Source: Clostridium sp. | Lineage (GTDB): Bacteria > Bacillota > Clostridia > Lachnospirales > Lachnospiraceae | Length of the DNA stretch: 8,426 bases | NCBI GenBank assembly: GCA_016302185.1 | Contig: JAEDOC010000092.1 | Location: 1-8,426, forward strand | Reading direction: 5' to 3' | Part shown: in pieces, positions 6,674 through 8,426 of the stretch | Position numbering within the stretch: position 1 is the stretch's first letter | Layout of the letters: each line of letters starts with the position of its first letter | The notes under the pieces: model-generated | The model's database searches: none | What the model was told of the DNA's origin: nothing | Seen by the model: the letters and a program-made list of their open reading frames with translations, nothing else | Made by a program: the position numbers and the translations under genes

Positions 6674-7372
6674 ATGATACACTTAAAGCTTAATTATCAT
6701 CCCAATAAACAGATGTCAGAATCTTTCCTGACTGCAGCCTTTCTCTCCGTATCCGGCGGACTGCAGGATGCCTATACTTATATTTCCCGCGGAAAGGTAT
6801 TTGCCAATGCTCAGACCGGAAATATCGTTTTGCTCAGTCAATGCGTATTTGAAGGCGATCTCATTTCCGCCATACACTATCTTCTTCCGCTGCTCGCCTT
6901 TGCTCTTGGTGTTGCTGCGGCAGAGCTGATTCGGCAAACCTGTCAGAAAGAACCGATTGATCGACGTCTTCACTGGCGGCAGCTGGTTCTCATCATTGAA
7001 ATACTCCTTTTATTCCTTGTTGGTTTTCTTCCAGAGTCATGGAATGTACCGGCCAACGCCATGGTTTCCTTTTCCTGCGCCATGCAGGTACAGTCATTCC
7101 GTAAAGTGAATACCTACGCTTATGCCAGCACCATGTGCATAGGAAATATCCGCAGTGGTATGGAATCTCTGTGCGCTTTTTTCCGGACAAAAAATGTACG
7201 GATTCTTCACAAATCCGCACATTATTTCGGCATAATTTTTCTGTTCGCTCTGGGCGCCGGAATCGGCAGCCGTCTGATCGCCTCTTATGGACTTCTCACC
7301 ATCTGGGCTTCCTGTCTGCTGCTGACTGTCAGCTTTTTACTGATGTTTTTCAAAGAGCAGACAGAGCGTTGA
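6674..7372 (+). CDS. DUF1275 / YoaK-family membrane protein
   Basis: Integral membrane protein of unknown function, 232 residues, the normal size for the family, with about six membrane segments. Family features are GGLQDAYTY (28-36), FANAQTGN (43-50) near the first helices, CAMQVQSFRKV (135-145) and a second TGN-like motif CIGNIRSG (155-162). In the second motif Cys-Ile replaces the more usual Thr. The start is supported by AGGAG at 6663-6667, 6 bases from the ATG, and by the promoter at 6607-6635. It is the only substantial plus-strand gene here, divergent from the MoxR-VWA pair and convergent with the Fe-S membrane gene, with 24 bases between stops. A transport role is often suggested for the family but is not demonstrated. 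Confidence 0.9.
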   Translation: MIHLKLNYHPNKQMSESFLTAAFLSVSGGLQDAYTYISRGKVFANAQTGNIVLLSQCVFEGDLISAIHYLLPLLAFALGVAAAELIRQTCQKEPIDRRLHWRQLVLIIEILLLFLVGFLPESWNVPANAMVSFSCAMQVQSFRKVNTYAYASTMCIGNIRSGMESLCAFFRTKNVRILHKSAHYFGIIFLFALGAGIGSRLIASYGLLTIWASCLLLTVSFLLMFFKEQTER

Positions 7373-7396
7373 CAATTACGCTGCAAACCCGCAAGA

Positions 7397-7981
7397 TCAA
7401 AATAAGCTTTCTTTTCTCTTGCTCTTACAGATCGCCTGTGTCATCGTTCCCATCGGGCAGAAGGTACACCAGGTTCTCGGTTTAAACAGAACCATCACAA
7501 GCAGGCCAATCAGGGTTGAGGTGAGCATGATGCTGTAAAATCCAAAAGCAAATTGTGCAATCCAGTCAGGAACAAGACCTGCGGTATACGTCCATCCCCA
7601 GGGAACCCGGATCGTCCAGAACAGCTTGATAAACTCTTTCAGACTATGTACTCCTGCGCCCACCAGATACGTCTGGAACAGAATATTGCCAAACATCGCG
7701 AGAAAGAAAATCAGGAATCCATAGCGAAATCCCTTTGATACCATCCATCCCGGTGTCGGCTTATTCCTGGAACAGCCGCAACGCCCTCCCAGCTGAGTCA
7801 GCAGCTGTCCCCGGCCGCAATAGCGATTACAGAAATACTTATTTCCTCCGAAAACCGCGAACATCAGCGGCACAAGAAAATCAATCATGCCAAGCCAGGC
7901 AAATAAAATATTAAAAAATCCCAGCGCAAAATATACGATGGACCAAATCCAGAGGTAATCATACCAGTGCTTCGTTTTCAT
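7397..7981 (-). CDS. NapH/YccM-like 4Fe-4S-binding membrane protein
   Basis: Membrane electron-transfer protein of 194 residues. About four membrane segments are visible, near residues 11-29, 31-47, 87-107 and 141-166. Two Cys motifs sit at membrane ends: CNRYCGRGQLL (C51, C55) with extra C68 and C70, and CTFCPMGTMTQAIC (C172, C175, C185). The CxxCPMG form is typical of the Fer4_5 domain of NapH/NosR-type proteins. The start codon lies inside the ferredoxin gene, overlapping it by 23 bases. A G-rich site at 7988-7993 serves as the ribosome site, 6 bases upstream. The tight overlap implies cotranslation, with the ferredoxin as electron partner. NapH passes quinol electrons to periplasmic reductases, but no such reductase is in view, so the acceptor is unknown. 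Confidence 0.85.
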   Translation of the reverse strand: MKTKHWYDYLWIWSIVYFALGFFNILFAWLGMIDFLVPLMFAVFGGNKYFCNRYCGRGQLLTQLGGRCGCSRNKPTPGWMVSKGFRYGFLIFFLAMFGNILFQTYLVGAGVHSLKEFIKLFWTIRVPWGWTYTAGLVPDWIAQFAFGFYSIMLTSTLIGLLVMVLFKPRTWCTFCPMGTMTQAICKSKRKESLF

Positions 7982-8180
7982 TCTGATCCCCCCGCTCTTT
8001 CAATGTAATACAGCCTGCCGGGCAGGTCTTTTGGCACATTCCGCAGCCAACACACCGTTCCCGATCCACCACCGCATAGCACCCGCTCTGTATGCGGATT
8101 GCTGTTTTCGGGCACACCTTTACACAGGCCCCGCAGGAAACACAGACCGTTTTATCTGCTTCTGCATATCTTTTTGCCAT
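7959..8180 (-). CDS. 2[4Fe-4S] ferredoxin-type protein
   Basis: Small soluble electron carrier of 73 residues. It has two complete CxxCxxCxxxCP motifs: C13, C16, C19, C23 and C43, C46, C49, C53. These bind two [4Fe-4S] clusters as in clostridial ferredoxins. Two further cysteines, C34 and C57, are not part of the motifs. The C-terminal 15 residues are polar and overlap the next gene by 23 bases. An excellent ribosome site AGGAGG at 8188-8193 is 7 bases from the ATG. It is the first gene of a two-gene unit with the NapH-like membrane protein. The sequence directly upstream is much more AT-rich and looks like a rearrangement junction. Confidence 0.92.
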   Translation of the reverse strand: MAKRYAEADKTVCVSCGACVKVCPKTAIRIQSGCYAVVDRERCVGCGMCQKTCPAGCITLKERGDQNENEALV

Positions 8181-8208
8181 AGAGAAACCTCCTCTTCCTT
8201 TTTCATTT

Positions 8209-8259
8209 TCATTTCAATAATTTATCATCTATGCTATCATAAAACTTTACTTCTACCAT
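8209..8259 (-). pseudogene. 16-codon remnant resembling the N-terminus of a NUDIX hydrolase
   Basis: An ATG at 8257-8259 with a good ribosome site (GAGGTG at 8267-8272, 7 bases away) opens a frame reading MVEVKFYDSIDDKLLK, then TGA. From memory, clostridial NUDIX-domain proteins often begin with a very similar VKFYD..DD.LLKFAV sequence. Here the frame ends exactly where FAV would follow, and a second in-frame TGA comes two codons later. There is no NUDIX box downstream, where the ferredoxin gene begins instead. I read this as a gene cut off by deletion or recombination. It could instead be a real small peptide or a chance match. A blastp search of the 16 residues would help decide. Confidence 0.45.
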
Positions 8260-8266
8260 TTATAAA
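8236..8266 (-). promoter_or_regulatory. Weak candidate promoter for the ferredoxin operon
   Basis: On the minus strand, TTTATA (8261-8266) and TATGAT (8236-8241) are 19 bases apart. The -10 box is good, but the spacing is long and the -35 box poor. The pair lies inside the short gene remnant at 8209-8259. No better promoter was found between 8181 and 8273. Confidence 0.2.
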
Positions 8267-8273
8267 CACCTCT

Positions 8274-8426
8274 TTAAATTCCGATCTGAATTGAAATAGT
8301 AAATTCAGATTCTAACTCATTTCTTTGTTTTGGTATGTCTATATACGCTCTTTTTTGAGATAATACTTTTTTACTTTCTTGCTCTTCTGTCAACTCCTCT
8401 TTGCTGATAAAATAATTTCTTTGCTT
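8274..8426 (-). CDS. C-terminal part of an unrecognised protein, cut by the window edge
   Basis: The frame is open from the right edge for 50 codons and ends with TAA at 8274-8276. It is rich in Lys, Glu and Gln, contains KRAYIDIPKQRNELESEF, and ends ISIQIGI. I do not recognise the family. The stop lies just before the ribosome site of the 16-codon frame at 8259, as in a normal operon. GC content is about 30%, far below the rest of the window. In DNA this AT-rich a 50-codon open frame is somewhat unlikely by chance but not impossible. The missing N-terminal part lies beyond the window. Confidence 0.5.
   Translation of the reverse strand, partial: KQRNYFISKEELTEEQESKKVLSQKRAYIDIPKQRNELESEFTISIQIGI
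8284..8310. repeat. Perfect 9-base inverted repeat with 9-base loop
   Basis: Arms ATCTGAATT (8284-8292) and AATTCAGAT (8302-8310) flank a 9-base spacer. The stem is AT-rich and lies within the 3' end of the partial CDS at 8274-8426. Neither side has a clean U tract, so a terminator is doubtful. An operator or a chance palindrome in AT-rich DNA are alternatives. Confidence 0.5.

Noticed and set aside
7391..7422. Possible hairpin between the convergent YoaK and Fe-S genes (GCAAGA with TCTTGC, inner AAAA with TTTT)
   Set aside because: The stem is interrupted and no U tract follows on either strand, so I cannot call it a terminator.

Overview
The window looks like chromosomal DNA of an anaerobic Firmicute, most likely a gut Lachnospiraceae-type clostridium. 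This is an inference from strong AGGAGG-type ribosome sites, about 50% GC coding sequence, clostridial-looking protein sequences and 2[4Fe-4S] ferredoxin chemistry; there is no rRNA or marker gene to fix the taxon. No tRNA, rRNA, CRISPR array or insertion sequence was seen. No gene-free stretch exceeds 300 bases; the two longest gaps are 3798-3891 and 8181-8273.

Layout. Positions 1-3797 hold four minus-strand genes, listed in transcription order: a NagD-type HAD phosphatase (3021-3797), an AGCS amino-acid:cation symporter with its own near-consensus promoter (1415-2956), an NYN-LOTUS putative RNase or RNA-binding protein (503-1375), and endonuclease III (nth, cut by the left window edge). The symporter, NYN and nth genes are spaced 39 and 12 bases apart and are probably cotranscribed. 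Positions 3892-6593 hold a MoxR-type AAA+ ATPase followed by a NorD/CobT-type VWA protein, also on the minus strand. Such pairs act as chaperones that insert cofactors into, or remodel, a client enzyme, but no recognisable client lies next to them here. A DUF1275/YoaK membrane protein (6674-7372, plus) is divergent from this pair. The two promoters overlap so closely that their -10 boxes share a perfect inverted repeat.

Convergent with the YoaK gene is a minus-strand redox pair: a small 2[4Fe-4S] ferredoxin (7959-8180) and a NapH-like Fe-S membrane protein (7397-7981), overlapping by 23 bases.

Right of about 8205, GC content falls from about 50% to 23-30%. This AT-rich end holds the C-terminus of an unrecognised protein (8274-8426) and a 16-codon open frame with a good ribosome site, whose sequence resembles the N-terminus of a clostridial NUDIX hydrolase and then stops. 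I read this as a rearrangement or acquisition boundary just upstream of the ferredoxin gene.

Most of the window is ordinary. The points most worth a second look are the overlapping divergent promoters and the TTG start they imply, the unusual Walker A of the client-less MoxR/VWA pair, the two-gene Fe-S membrane module, and the truncated gene at the right boundary. I do not see a clearly new system.
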